Part shown: in pieces, positions 11,205 to 23,336 of the stretch
How positions within the stretch are numbered: position 1 is the first letter of the stretch
Layout of the letters: each line of letters starts with the position of its first letter
Assembly: GCA_033961575.1 (NCBI GenBank)
Contig: CM066731.1
Span: 131,495,001 to 131,559,000 of the forward strand
Origin: Aselliscus stoliczkanus
Taxonomy: Eukaryota; Chordata; Mammalia; Chiroptera; Hipposideridae
DNA: 64,000 bases
Reading direction: 5' to 3'
Translations under genes and position numbers: made by a program
The notes under the pieces: generated by a model
Seen by the model: the letters and a program-made list of their open reading frames with translations, nothing else
Told to the model about the DNA's origin: nothing
Database searches by the model: none

Positions 11205-13503
11205 CTGTAGAAAAAAAAAGGAAATACTTTAGGTGGTAAATTCATTTAGCTCTGTTTCTTTCCATGACAAATGCTTGGAAATATCAGGCATTGTACATTC
11301 AACAGATCAGATTTTAATTCAGCACATCAGACTATACTTTGACCAGTGTCTGATATGACAGGGCCACTTAATATCTATGGGTGCACTAACCTGAGGCCAC
11401 AGTGTTTCATGTACTGCTAATACCTTCCTCTTAATCCCAAGGTTATCAAACTTGATGTAATAAACCTGACAACATTTTAATTCTACCCTCATCCTAAATC
11501 CTCCCAATTCATGCCATAAATAATTTTCCCAGAGTGGGCCTTATTTTAAGGTGGAATTCCAGATGTGGGTGATGTCAATTGAGAGATAAAGAGAAGACGG
11601 CCCCAATTTCTCTTTTCCCACCCACTCACCTGCTACATTGCTTGAAATTCCACCCACTGTAGGAGTTGATAATTTGGTTTAAATCTTTGCTATTTTATAT
11701 CCTCTTTTAAGATGCAAATACACTAGAGAGAGTATATACTATCTTATTACTCACACTAACTTTGGCTGATTCATTTATACTTTCCTCCAGGGACAGATGG
11801 TAAGATAAAGAAGTGGGTCTTTTGACTGAGGAAGAGTCAAATGGTAATTTGGGTGTTTCAGGCAATTCCCTAGTGAAGTGGTCAGGCCTGTAGGGAAAGA
11901 GGTGCTCTAGGAAAATGACCCTTCACTATGGGAAAGAGGGCGGTGAGCAGGTATATAACACCACTCCAGCTACGGTAGCATGATTTTGCTCAAGGTTAAT
12001 TCCAGGGCAAAAATTGTGGAGGAGTCCACAAAATGTACTTGTAGCAAGTGGTATCGATCCTATACATTAGTGAGGTTTTCATGTAAAGTTTGAGCTCCAA
12101 TGTTAAATAAAATCACTGAAACTAAAAAAAAAAAAAAAAAAAAAATTTAAAGAAATACAGCAGATTCAGTGCTAATGATTATTAGGCATTATTAGAAAAA
12201 AAGGTTTAGTATTGAAGAGTAAGTGGACACCCTTAAAGCTATGCATTAATTTTGCATTTGGGCAGCTATTGGTTCAAAATTCATTCATTTACACGTTTTT
12301 ACAGAAGAGGCCAACTGTGCTGTAGTGTGCTAAAACTAAACCGAAAATCTGATAAAAAAAGCATTCAAACAGTCTCATTTAAGAATATTCCTTTTGAAAA
12401 ATAGTAATAATAACTTTAAATGGTCTTTTTAATCACTGGAAAGCACCAATAAAATATTTTTTGAATGGCTGGTGAACCTTTGTTAAATTCCTTGCAATTG
12501 GCTCTATTTTGATCCCTAAACATTTGTTTTATCTGTTTGTCAACGTACAATCTCTAAAAGTTCTGTTAGAAGGCATTTTAACATCAGTAAAGCTCAAAGG
12601 AGGCCAACAAATCTTTTATCAAATTCCAAAGCTAACACAGAAGAATTAGTTCAGACCATCACAAGGCTGCTATTTACAGTCCCCAAGAGGCATTTCCCAC
12701 TGGGTGAAAGGTTAGTTCTCCATTTCTTGGGGATTTTTTTTTTTTTTATCAACAATGATGATTACATTTGTAAGCTAATGCAGATGCTTGGCTTTTGTAT
12801 TGTCAGATTGAGAACAAAGAAGACAAAGAGATATCTCAGGAAATAAGAATTATTTAACTAAAAATATTCTTTATTTAGTGAGAATTAGTGCATATGTTTT
12901 TTCTTTATACTACATTTTAGAAAAATGTTTATATTCTTTCATACTTAAATATTTTGTTAGTTGGTTTCTAAGCAAAAAGATTCCTTAAATAAATAAATAA
13001 ATAAACAAACAAATAAACTAGTCTTGCTCATAGTTGAGGAAATAATGAGAAAATCAAAATCTATCAAGAGCTGAGGAATAATTAATATCCTATAATGTGA
13101 CATTTCATTTATATACTTTTCATTATTATAGCTTTAGAAACATAAATATAAAACAGCATCCAGGAAAAACAAACAACCTTTTTAAATTAATAAGATTAAA
13201 ATCTAACATGTATCAGAGAAAAAAACAAATGCAAAGGGAATGATTAAAAATAAATTAAAGGACAAAAGAAAGCAATATAAATTTGCTAATAAAGTAGTTT
13301 AATGTGTCAGAAATCAGGCAATCCAGGATATTCTGTTTCTAGTTTCCTTTAAATTCTTGGTTAATACAGAAAAACCACCATGAATCTGTTAGACAAGACA
13401 AAGTTGAATTTCTCCACCCAAATTAAGTGATAGAAGGAAATAAGGAATGTTGAATGATAATCCTACAAAATGCTTCTGTAGAAATAAAAGCTAGGAAGAC
13501 TAC

Positions 13504-13554
<51 letters not shown>

Positions 13555-14167
13555 GGCGACAAGTGAGCCAAAAACTTTCACCACTTCAGACTTCTAGTTA
13601 TTTCTAACACATTTAATACTTTAATACTGCCACCGGGCCTCAGACTAGGGCAGGCCTCAGAAAAGCAGAGACAAGAGACATAGATTTTGTTTGTTTACTT
13701 TCTTAATTTTATCTTACTTTTTATATTTTCTCAAACCTAAAATTCTAAACAATTTTCTTCCATATGTTTTGTCCCTTAACAATATTTAACTAAAACATCT
13801 TTTTATAATGCATTCAACTTTTCCATAATATATACAAAACAAAATATGTATGTATATTCTGACAAGTCCTGGTGCCATCTTTAAGTTGAATTCAAGATCA
13901 TGTACATAAAGCATAAAGAAGAAAAAAATCACGTGTGTGCACACATGCATGTGCATTGATACAATTTGTCAGTGTAAACCAATCCTCATTTAAGTCTACA
14001 ATGACTCATGATTTGGAACACACGACATTTTGTAAAATGCCTAAAATATTTTTTACATACCAATGTATGCTGCAGCAAAGACCTATTCTTGTTTTATCCC
14101 AGCCATTTTAAGATGATTTTTTTTAAAATGACTATTTGATAAACTAAAATAATTGAAATTATTTCAC
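11205..14167 (-). other. PDE1A: PDE1A intron, 3.0 kb
   Basis: AT-rich intron with a poly-A run at 12125-12145, an AAATAAAC-type simple stretch near 12988-13018 and a CA repeat at 13502-13552. No exon or classifiable transposon was seen. Confidence 0.8.
13502..13552. repeat. CA microsatellite
   Basis: About 25 CA units with a single CG interruption near the start. Confidence 0.97.
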
Positions 14168-14234
14168 CTTTAATGTTATTATGACAGCCTCTGGATATGC
14201 CAAACCAACCATGTGATAGGACTTTCTGTACATC
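14168..14234 (-). CDS. PDE1A: PDE1A coding exon: start of catalytic region
   Basis: This is a 67-nt exon: one base completing Arg, then 22 codons. The acceptor is CTTTTTTAG|GATG and the donor is TTAAAG|GTGAAAT. The peptide MYRKSYHMVGLAYPEAVIIT, then LK, matches the PDE1A stretch that follows VER. Thr-to-Ser after RK and Ala-to-Glu after YP are changes from the human sequence I recall. The donor is weaker than the others (GTGAAAT instead of GTAAGT). The exon ends on a codon boundary, so the next exon starts in phase 0. The segment forms the link between the regulatory N-terminus and the first helices of the phosphodiesterase fold. Confidence 0.94.
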
Positions 14235-15957
14235 CTAAAAAAGAAAAATAAGTATATACATATATGTATACAAATCACTCAAAGTTTTCAACTATTTCTT
14301 AAATATAAGGGAAAATATTGCTTTCACTCGTGCACCTTTTATCATTAGTCACAAGCTTCCTTTGTGGCAATAATAAGTATGGTCACCATTTATTAAGCAT
14401 CTACAATGGGACAGGTGTTAATATTATTTTGTTTACTTTCAGCCATCTTACAAAGTTGATGTGATTTTAGTTTCTCTGTAAAGATCTCTTTCCCTTAACT
14501 TCATCTTATTAAAAGGGACTATCCTTTGTATGTACAACATCACTCTCTAGCATGTCCCCTTATCAATGACAGCAGAATAGTCTTGTTTTGTGTCCATTTG
14601 TGTGCCAAAATTTTTGGTCTGGAAGTTGACTATTTCTGGAAGGTGAATAAAATATTTTCTTATTGAGTTTTTTATAATATGGAAGTAATAAAAGTGAATA
14701 AGTAGTATCAGAATTTGCACAGATTTTTTTTTAAAGTTAAGAACATTGGGGGAGACAATATTGACAAAGATTGCTTAACTTTGCTAAAATTGTCATTTAA
14801 TATCATTTAAGAAAGGTTATAGAGAAAGAACAAAGTTATTTCCATTTCTATAATAGCATCAATAACAAAATATTTTTTATTAATCAGTAATTTGTTGGAT
14901 TTTTTTCCATCTTCCTATGGGCAACCAAGATCCCCATTAAAAAAACAAATATAAGAAATTCCCTCATAGAGTCATCTGAGAATAGAATCAATGTGATACT
15001 CTAATGTGTAGAAATGGCAATAAGCTTCTATTCTATTCATTGTTCCTCCACAAAGTCCTGGAAACAAAGAATTTAACTGATTATTAACATGTATATTAAC
15101 ATGTATATTAGTCCAAAAGCAAGCTGCATTTCTAGACTCTATTACTATAACTGCTCCCTCCCCTCACCCCAAATGCCTGGACAGAACCATAATTTAATAA
15201 TTATATCATTAATTTATATTGGGGCTCAATATAAGAGATAGCTATTTGGACAATATTCTGCATCTTCGATAAAACTGCTATGAAAGGTATTAACATTTTG
15301 ATTTAATGTGCATTATATTAAAAATCCATAAGACATATTACTCAACTTTTATGTAAAAGCTATCATTTTTTAAGATAATAAAAGCCAAGTAATTCATCAT
15401 GTTTTCCTTTTTAAACTTGACTTCTTGGAATCTCAGAATTAAAATACTGTTTATGTATATCTCTAGCTGAGGCTTTCTGAATACAGCATCTCCCCATTTT
15501 ATTACAGAGACATGTTACTTTATTTCCATATTTTCATTTTATGTTTATTTTAAATGACTTTAAGTAATTTTTGGATGTGGCTGTTCAGTTATCATAAAAA
15601 AAAATCATCATTATCCTCTATTGGAAAATTTTAGGACAGTTTATAAATAAAGACTTACACTAATTATTCCATTGAGGTAGGAATAATTACTCTAATCTTG
15701 CAGGGCAAAGAAACTACTAACAACATTATAAAAAACCCAGCAAAATAATTACTACCAATAATGATATTTATTAGGTTTTTTGAATTTTTAATTTTTTTGA
15801 GGAAACAGTCTTTTCTGTCCATTTTTCACAAAAGTAAAATGGAGATATAGGGAAACGGAAGGGTGATAGACAAGGAATGAAAGGTCAATAAAAAAAATTA
15901 ATCAGGAATAAGAAATTTTAAAAAATTAAGTAGCATTACCCCAGTTTGACTTCATGT

Positions 15958-16147
15958 CACAGAAAGGCAGTATGATGTAACAAAGAGAACAGGTGCTTTG
16001 AATAACAGGTTAGCCACTCACTAGCTATGTGTGAACTTTGGAAAGCTATTTAATGCCACTCATCTGTAAAATGAAGATAATTATAAGCTTTTTATGAAGA
16101 GTACATGATATAAATGCCTAGCATAATAAGTGCTCAATGCAAGAAAG

Positions 16148-16185
<38 letters not shown>

Positions 16186-16190
16186 TAATA
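15958..16190 (+). mobile_element. MIR SINE with TTA repeat tail
   Basis: AACAGGTTAGCCACTCACTA, CTATTTAATGCCACTCATCT, GTAAAATGAAGATAATTATA and AATAAGTGCTCAATGC follow forward MIR. The tail is a TTA repeat at 16149-16183. Confidence 0.8.
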
Positions 16191-16689
16191 TTATTCCCAT
16201 TCCTGTACAGCCAAAACCACTGATCCAATTCTTACATTCTTCAGGACTCCCTGTGTTCTGTGGGAACTCTGATGCTACTGAGTTTCTTAGACTTGGAATA
16301 GGTTAAGGAATGAATATCAGTATATGTTCTCATTATATGGAATGTAAAGAAAGACAAAGAAAAGAATTCCCTTCCAAAGAGAGAAAGTTTCCCATTACCA
16401 TTTTCTAATTCTATAATTGGGAATAGAATATTAGAATGAAAAATTAGAAATAGAAAATTAGGATGACTCATCCTGAAATCAGAATGAATGTGAGAGAAAA
16501 TTAATACAGTTGCCTCACACTTGAGCAAATAGTTGATACATTACAAATTGCTGGAAAAGAATAATGAATTTCTTGAGCTTTTACAGGTGGTAAAAGTCCA
16601 TCTGGACATATGGTGGATTATTTTTAGAAGGTTTTACTATAGGTACAGAATAGAATTCAAAACTTAAAAAAAAATAAGACTACTTTATG

Positions 16690-17420
16690 TCAGACACTGT
16701 GCTGGGCAACAGACTATTTCTTGCAGAACAGCATAAATATAGTTGGTACTTTCATGGGGCTTAGTCAGTGGTGAAAAGGGACAATGAATAAGAAACAATA
16801 TATGATTACACACAGTGGTAAATGCTGTAAGGAAAGCCACTGGTTGCGGTAGAAAAAGTGATGAACCATATATGGAGTGATCCAGGAAGGTTTCTGGAAA
16901 GACGAAAAAAAGCCAGGCAGGGTAGGGAGGGGGGGCGGAAATCATTTCTGATGGATGGATTAGCAGGATTAAGGGCTCCAAGACAGTTAAGAGTTAGGGG
17001 TGTTCATGAAGTTGAAATGAGACTGGTACAGACGTTCAGTCATGAATGAAGGTAGCATCAGATGGGTCTAGAAAGTAAAAGGGGGACTAATCCTACAAAG
17101 CCATGATGTAGAAATTGCCTTTAATACCAAGTGAAATGGAAACCATCAGATGATTTTAAGCTTAATGGTGACAAGAGCTAATTTAAATTTTAAAACAGCA
17201 CTGTAGAATGACTTGTTTGGAGAGGGCAAGTGAGGAAGAAGGTAGCCCAGCTAGAAAGCTATTAGCATTCTTCTGAGGGCAGATATCGAAGGCTTAGGTT
17301 GGAGTTGCAGGAGTGGAAATGAGAAAGCGAGTAGGTTCAGGATGCATTTGGCTAAGCGAATTGCCAGGACTGGCTAAGGTAGTGAATCTTGTGGGGGATG
17401 CTTCAGAGGTGATTCAAGGA
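16690..17420 (+). repeat. Old dispersed repeat, unclassified
   Basis: GTCAGACACTGTGCTGGGCA, CTTTCATGGGGCTTAG, GGTAAATGCTGTAAGGAAAG and the later GGTAGCCCAGCTAGAAAGC match a recurrent mammalian intronic repeat I recognise by pattern but cannot name securely. Confidence 0.4.
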
Positions 17421-19194
17421 AACTCTTAACTTTCAAGATTGAAGATGATTATTTTTGAAAATTCAAGATAAACATTGCCCACTATTGTTATGTACTTAGT
17501 AATGGGGATTTGAGGAAAATAGAAAGTATTTCATTTACATGTGTTTGTAGCATATTGATTTCTCCAAGGCTGCTTACTAATTTAGTTACCTTAAGTATAT
17601 TTTGATATTTTTTTAGGCAATTAAATAAAATACTTTCGGTAGCACTTGAAAAAAAAAGAAAATTTAGCAAGTCAATATATTTAATAGAATTCTTCTTAAT
17701 CTTCTAGTGAGTGGAAATGGAAATTTAGTTGGTTTACTTCCACATTTGCATTTCTTTTCAGTTTGCCAAGTTTTGCCATATTTTCTTAAACAAGAAAAAA
17801 AATTTACATTCTTTCAGTAAATCAAACATACTCCATCTACTACTCTAGATATTTTCAATTTGATGTTATGAAAAACCAGTAAGTATCACACACTTGCCTA
17901 AGTTGTTTTTAAAAATAGGAATATGGTTGTAGAAATTCTTTCCCTCCAGCCTTGCCTCCCTGTTTCAGATTTCCAGTCCCATCTGGCAGAGCTGGGACCA
18001 GCTTATGCTCTAAGGGGCAGAGGGCAGGGGTCACCTCACCAGCCTAATCAAATTGCTTGTAATGAGGGTACTTTTACCAAAGCCAATTCTATATGATTAA
18101 GACATACTCAAAATAATTTGAATAATCATTGAGTGGTTGTAATTTTGGACAATACAGGCACAAACAAAGATCCTAGAAGTTTTATGTGCAGTGGTTATAA
18201 TACATTTTTAAATCACATTGAATACTTCTTGCAATGCATTCTCATTTGCATTTTTAGAAACCCAAGTGTGCTCCCCATTCCTCCCTTAGCAGAGGAAAAT
18301 TAAAGTTTATAGTGTTCATTAGAGATAATGACTAGAGATGTCAGAAGATAAAAAATGATGTGGTCTCCATTAAATTTAATTTTGAGTATATTGAAAAAAT
18401 TCTGTTCCTCAATTTTATTAGTTCCCAAAATGTTAAAATATTCTTTTTATATATAATTTAATATAATGTCATTGTTTTTTAATCTGAGGGATTTCTAATA
18501 ACTAGTTTCCAACATTATCAAATGTAACACTTTTATTTCAAGTCTTTTTGTAGTTTTAGTTCTGGAACATCTTATTATGTAGACAGAAAAATAAGCCATG
18601 TTCTTAAGGACTAAAATTGGGTCATATTAACATGTATTTCACATTATAAATTGGTGATTTGATTCAGTGGTCCCAGGAGCCATCAAATATCCCTTCCTTC
18701 AGCGATAGATCTGTTTAAAAAAAAACTCTTCAAATGTGGACATGAGAGAGCTTTCCACTCATAATGGGAAGAGAAGGGTCTTTTCTCTTTACAGCAGAGA
18801 AAGGCCTGCTTGATTTTGATACGTAGTGTAAAATTTATTTTACGAAGTGTTTCATTTTATTTAGGTAAAATGAATTGTATGATATTTGAATGTGTTATAA
18901 TTATTTTTAGACAGTTACTCACAAAAATTCAGTTGAGGTAAACGGTCATTCAAAAGTCTAAAGCCTTTGCTTTCAGTCTTTAGGTCAATTTAAAATAATT
19001 TAATAATAACTTTTATTTCCAGGACAAGAATTAGGTAAGTTCATCGTCAAGTCCTAAATCTGTTCATTCTAGATATACGTATGGTTTCACATTTCCTCAG
19101 TAAGTAAAATATAGAATTCTCATAACTTTGAGAGAGCAAATATGTATTCTGCCTTTCAAATTTTATGTGTTGAGATACCAGCAATTTCACTTAC

Positions 19195-19377
19195 CTCTCC
19201 ACAAAAATTCCAGCTTGAACAGCATGCACAATGCTCCGAAATTTTGGCTTTTCCTCAGATTTCTTTTTCATCATCCCCATTTTCCGTGTAAAGGTAGAAG
19301 CCAACCAGTCCCGGACTTCCAATGGGACTGAATCTGACTGAATGTCACTGAGCTCATCATCGGTGTCCAGCAATCTT
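19195..19377 (-). CDS. PDE1A: PDE1A coding exon: linker and second calmodulin-binding site
   Basis: This is a 183-nt exon, with acceptor TTTGTAG|AAGATT at 19377 and donor GAGAG|GTAAGTG at 19195. It opens with the A that completes Arg from the previous exon and ends with AG, which is completed by G in the next. The peptide runs RLLDTDDELSDIQSDSV, then VRDWLASTFTRKMGMMKKK, and ends AVQAGIFVER. This is the PDE1 family linker plus the second calmodulin-binding segment (about residues 114-137 of the bovine enzyme). Ser in IQSDSV, Leu in PLEV and Asp in TDDEL differ from the human sequence I recall. PDE1C reads QMGMMLRRSDE where this exon has KMGMMKKKSEE, so PDE1A is favoured. It can receive either the canonical exon at 39708-39821 or the candidate exon at 20841-20950. 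Confidence 0.96.
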
Positions 19378-20840
19378 CTACAAAAATTTATACCAATGAA
19401 ACTTTAGTAAAAAGTAAAAAAAAAGTAATAATAAAATGAGCACTGCAGTAGGCTTTAAAACATAGAAAATCACTCTTTGATCATCCCTCAATATGCCTAT
19501 CTAAAGAAAAATAATTGGGTTAACATTTAGAAACCTCTGAATTTCTCAAACTGATCATCTTCCAAAGTATTAATGGATTTGAGTATTTGCAGATTCACAA
19601 ATATTTAATTACTATGATACCAGTCCGGTGAGATCAATTGTTAGTATCATCAATATACTATTCTAATAATGAATAAAACTAAGATAAGTGACAAGAGTTC
19701 ACAAACAGATGCCTGCTATTCAAGGAAGCAACTGGAATGAAAAGAAAAAAGGGGGGTTGAAGCCCTCAAAGTTGTCTTATTTAATAATCTGTATGTATTG
19801 TACAAATGTATTATACTATTTGAATAAGGTCTTGGAGTTTACAAGTCATCCACATGTGCTATTTCATTAGACTGTTATCTGTAAATTTCAGGAAAATAAT
19901 TAAGTGCTCTAAAAATGCATTCACTCTGATATCAACATCGTAGGTAAAAAAAGGGGGGAAAAAAAGATAAAAACAAATGGATTAATTTGAAAATTCATTT
20001 TAGGATAACAAGCCAGTGTAAGTGAAAGAGAAACACCTCCAGTTAAGAGTAAATGCTATTTTGAGGGTGGAGATCTGATGGGTTTAGAACTGCTAGCCAA
20101 GACAATCAGCTGAGTGAAACTACTGCCCTGCCCTTCTCCTGTATAGCTCCAGCCAGATAGATAACAAATGATAATAGCTGCCATTAGGCTGGTCTGCTCC
20201 AGCGACCCACAACTTCCTAAAGATCTAAACTGGTGGGATAGTGTGAAAGGCTCCCCACAAAATACAAAAACGGCTTGACAGAACAACTGGACCTGGCCTC
20301 CAGGAGGCAAGAACACAGGCCACCTCTGCCTGTTCCCTGACTCGGTTATTTCCTTGTCAGGATACCCATTTAATAACTTAGAGCGATTTTGGCCACACTT
20401 GAGATTTGATCTTTGGGTTCCACTCACTTTGGTAAATCTCTTTGCACAGAGGGAGTCCTAAAGATTATGAGCCCCTGGAAGGAAGGTAGCCAGGATGGCA
20501 GCATGTGCTCAAGTCTCCAGAACAAGTCACATAAGCTCTCGAAAGGGCAGGGACTAAGGAAAGGGGAAGAAAAACAAGGAAGCCTGCCCAAAGCACCCAA
20601 TACTATCAAAAAGAGCCTCAACAGATATCATGTCGTCTATATGTTGTTATTTTCTATAAACTTTTAGAGGACCATCATTTGCCAATATTTAGCTCTCATG
20701 GTATTAAATAATCATGAATGAATTTATGATACGCCTCATGAAAAAGTACAACTTAAGTGCTGCAGTTACAAAGCTACATGTATACATATGAAGATAAAAA
20801 AGACTTAAGTAGCTGGAAGTTAATGTTGATTAATACTTAC
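19378..20840 (-). other. PDE1A: PDE1A intron segment between the candidate first exon and the 183-nt exon
   Basis: 1.46 kb. A GC-richer stretch at 20040-20620 has overlapping open frames on both strands (for example 20056-20427, minus, 123 codons). None resembles a known protein and no splice structure supports them. Otherwise nothing was seen. Confidence 0.7.
20041..20620. other. GC-richer intronic block without a recognised gene
   Basis: Its base composition differs from its AT-rich surroundings, and open frames run on both strands by chance. No domain, homology or splice structure was recognised. Confidence 0.3.
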
Positions 20841-20950
20841 TCCATATCATTTTTAAGTTTCTTTTGGATCTTACGTTTGGATGCTTTTGATTTACCCTTA
20901 ATACACTGATGTTGTAATTTAAAGCAACATTTTTTTTTCCTTTTGCTCAT
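20841..20950 (-). CDS. PDE1A: Candidate alternative first coding exon of PDE1A (lysine-rich N-terminus)
   Basis: On the minus strand an ATG at 20950 (A at -3) opens 36 codons plus GA, followed by a strong donor GTAAGTATT. The start is MSKRKKKCCFKLQHQC and the end is KRKIQKKLKNDM. Joining GA to the acceptor at 19377 gives GAA AGA TTG CTG (E-R-L-L-D), so the phase fits PDE1A exactly. An in-frame TAA lies 24 nt upstream of the ATG, which fits a first exon with a 5' UTR rather than an internal coding exon. About 17 of the 36 residues are Lys or Arg, plus an adjacent Cys pair. The product would lack the first calmodulin-binding site. N-terminally truncated PDE1A forms from internal promoters, including sperm forms, are known from the literature, but I could not compare this peptide with them. 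The coding end is precise; the transcription start is not visible. A chance ORF with a fortuitous donor is the alternative. Confidence 0.68.
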
Positions 20951-21513
20951 GTTAGATTCCTTAGCCAATTACAGCAAGACACTACACCACACAGTTTGAA
21001 AATTTCAGGGTTTATGCCACTTCTATTATTATCAATTATGCCATTTTTATGATTTCTTGTCATGAGCAAACATGACTGCAGAGCAGGACGGGTGGAATGT
21101 GAACCACTGTGGTGTAATACTGTGATGTTACCAAGCTCCAAGAATTCTACTGTTGTCTTGTTTTTATCAACTCCTGTAAGTACAATGATAGACACATATT
21201 GTAGTAATGGTTGCCAATTGCTCCTTTGATGTTGATGACTTTATGGCTATATGTCCTAAACTCATAAACTTCTCAAGACAGATGATCAAACGTGACAAAT
21301 TCAGCAGATGGAAATGAGAGTTCACATACAGATGTGATACACAGGAGTCGGGCAATCCTGAATCATGAGGCATGATGTCATTTACTGAGAAGGAGGTATA
21401 ATCTCAGGAAGAAAGAGAGATATAGATTAATTAGTGGATATAGGAATAAAGGAAGACTGTGTAAAGAGAAAAGCATGGAATTTGCTATTGTAAAATTTAA
21501 AAAGAAATCTTGA

Positions 21514-21706
21514 GGGGCGGCCCCTCAAGTTAGCTCAGGTGGTTAGAATGCAGACTCATAACACCAAGATTGCTGGTTCGATTCCCACATGGGCCAAGGA
21601 GTTGAGTGTCCACAACTAGATTGAAGACAACTGCTTGACTTGGAGCTGGTGGGTCCTGGAAACACATACTGTTTCCTAATAAATTTCTTTAAACAAAGAA
21701 AAAGAA
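21514..21706 (+). mobile_element. tRNA-Ile-like SINE (Rhin-1-like)
   Basis: The head contains TTAGCTCAGGTGGTTAGAAT, CATAACACCAAGATTGC and GGTTCGATTCCCACATGGGC, which follows tRNA-Ile with A and B boxes. The body contains CCACAACTAGATTGAAGACA and ends AATAAATTTCTTT. A 13-bp target duplication, AAAGAAATCTTGA (21501-21513) and AAAGAAACCTTGA (21707-21719), flanks it. Confidence 0.85.
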
Positions 21707-21734
21707 AAAGAAACCTTGAAAAAGCAACTTCTGT

Positions 21735-22200
21735 AATGACTAATTTTATATGTTAACATGGCTAGGTTATAGTGCCCACGTGTTTGGTCAAACACCAGTC
21801 TAGGTGCTGTGAAGGTGTATGTTGATGAGACTAACATTTAAATCAGTAGATTTTGAGTAAAGCAGATTACCCTCCATAATGTGAGTGGGCCTCATCCAAT
21901 TAATTGAAGGCCTCAAGAGATAAAATGGAGGTCCCCCACAGAGGAAGAAATTTCTTCATCCAGACTACCTTCAGACTCAAGATTGCAACATTTACTCCTG
22001 CCAGAATTTCCAGCCATTGTCAACATGTCATGAAGATTTCAATCTTGTCATCCCCCACAATCAGACAATTAAAGAGTCAACTCTTTAAAAGCTCTCTCTC
22101 TCCCTTTATTGTCTTTAGGCCTTTAGGTTAGTATATACAGTATATACAGTATATATATATATATATATGATGGCTAAGGATATATATGTAATCCTGGGCT
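21735..22200 (+). mobile_element. MLT2-like (ERVL) LTR
   Basis: TGACTAATTTTATATGTTAA, TTTAAATCAGTAGATTTTGA, AGATTACCCTCCATAATGTG and GGGCCTCATCCAATTAATTG follow MLT2 order. It ends in CT-rich sequence and a TA repeat (22150-22168). The 3' limit is uncertain. Confidence 0.65.
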
Positions 22201-23271
22201 TTTGTTAGAGCATTATCATAAACAATTTTCCTATACATTTATCTAAGATGTGAAAATATCTGAATAAGATTATGTCACATGTAAAACATGTAAGACTACA
22301 GCCTGCCTTCATTTTGTTTTTGAAATCAGTTTGTACAAGTAGCTTTCTAAAATGGGACCTGAAAGGCTCATAATGAATTTTGCTTTCAAAACATATAACA
22401 GCTTTATTGTTCTTCATCCTAGTGTTAGATGGCAGAGTGAGCATAATTGTGTACTCTGCAGTGCTCCAAAAAATTACGAAACTAACAACAACAACAAAAA
22501 TAGAAAAACCACTGGTGCATTTTTCTTTGGAATTCTTAAAATGCACAATACAGAAAAAAATAAGGAGTATACGTGTAAAATCTTTTCACTGCTGGCCTCT
22601 GAAAAGGGCTTCCACTGGTGTTTGATGTAACTTTTTTTTTAGTCTCAATGGAGTCATTAAAACAGAAAATGAGGATTCCTACACATGAACTATGGATTGA
22701 TGGGTGGCTAGCAAGCTGTGAAAGCTGGCCCTGTATCCAATCAGAACTCAGCTGATCCTTGGGAGCTATTTATATTCCAAATTTTCTCTTGAAATCAGAT
22801 GACACAATTCCCAAAGGGCTTATATTTTGAACTAGAAAGTTTGTAGAGGAAGAGAATAAAGAAAGAGGAGGTCCCGGAAGGGGAGGTCGTGGGATTTTGA
22901 CTCTTACAATTATATCAGTGCAAATATTTCTTTTCACGGTGGATGCTTGGAAAATTATCATACCCATGTCCCCACATAGTTATTTCCAGGGAATAGGTGT
23001 CCACATTTACACCTATTGAGTATTAAAATTCAAGTGCTGGATAAAATTCAAGTGCTGGAGGAACTGTCTTCCCTAGTTTGAAATTTTCTTGTTCCTGTTT
23101 TACTATTATTATAAAGGACATTTATAACCGTCCTTTGTAAAGGACATTTCAACAAGCAAGTACTCATTTAATTCTGCCCCAAACATTTGCTGGGTGGAGG
23201 GCAGGAACACATTTCTCCCAAATACCATATAATTAAATATTTTAAACTTACATATCAAGTGAATAAATTGT

Positions 23272-23336
23272 TAAATATGTTCTATCCTCCTACCTTTAAT
23301 AAGTAAATATGTTCTATCCTCTCACCTTTTAATAAG
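23272..23336. repeat. 32/33-bp tandem duplication
   Basis: TAAATATGTTCTATCCTC is repeated at 23272 and 23304, each time followed by a pyrimidine-rich stretch and TTTAATAAG. Confidence 0.9.

Larger units (their letters stand above)
14235..19194 (-). other. PDE1A: PDE1A intron, 5.0 kb
   Basis: It contains a MIR copy with a TTA repeat tail (15958-16190) and an old, unclassified dispersed repeat (about 16690-17420). The remainder is AT-rich with no supportable feature. Confidence 0.8.

Noticed and set aside
20056..20427. 123-codon open frame on the minus strand
   Set aside because: No recognisable domain, no splice signals, and it overlaps open frames on the other strand. It looks like a chance ORF in a GC-richer block.
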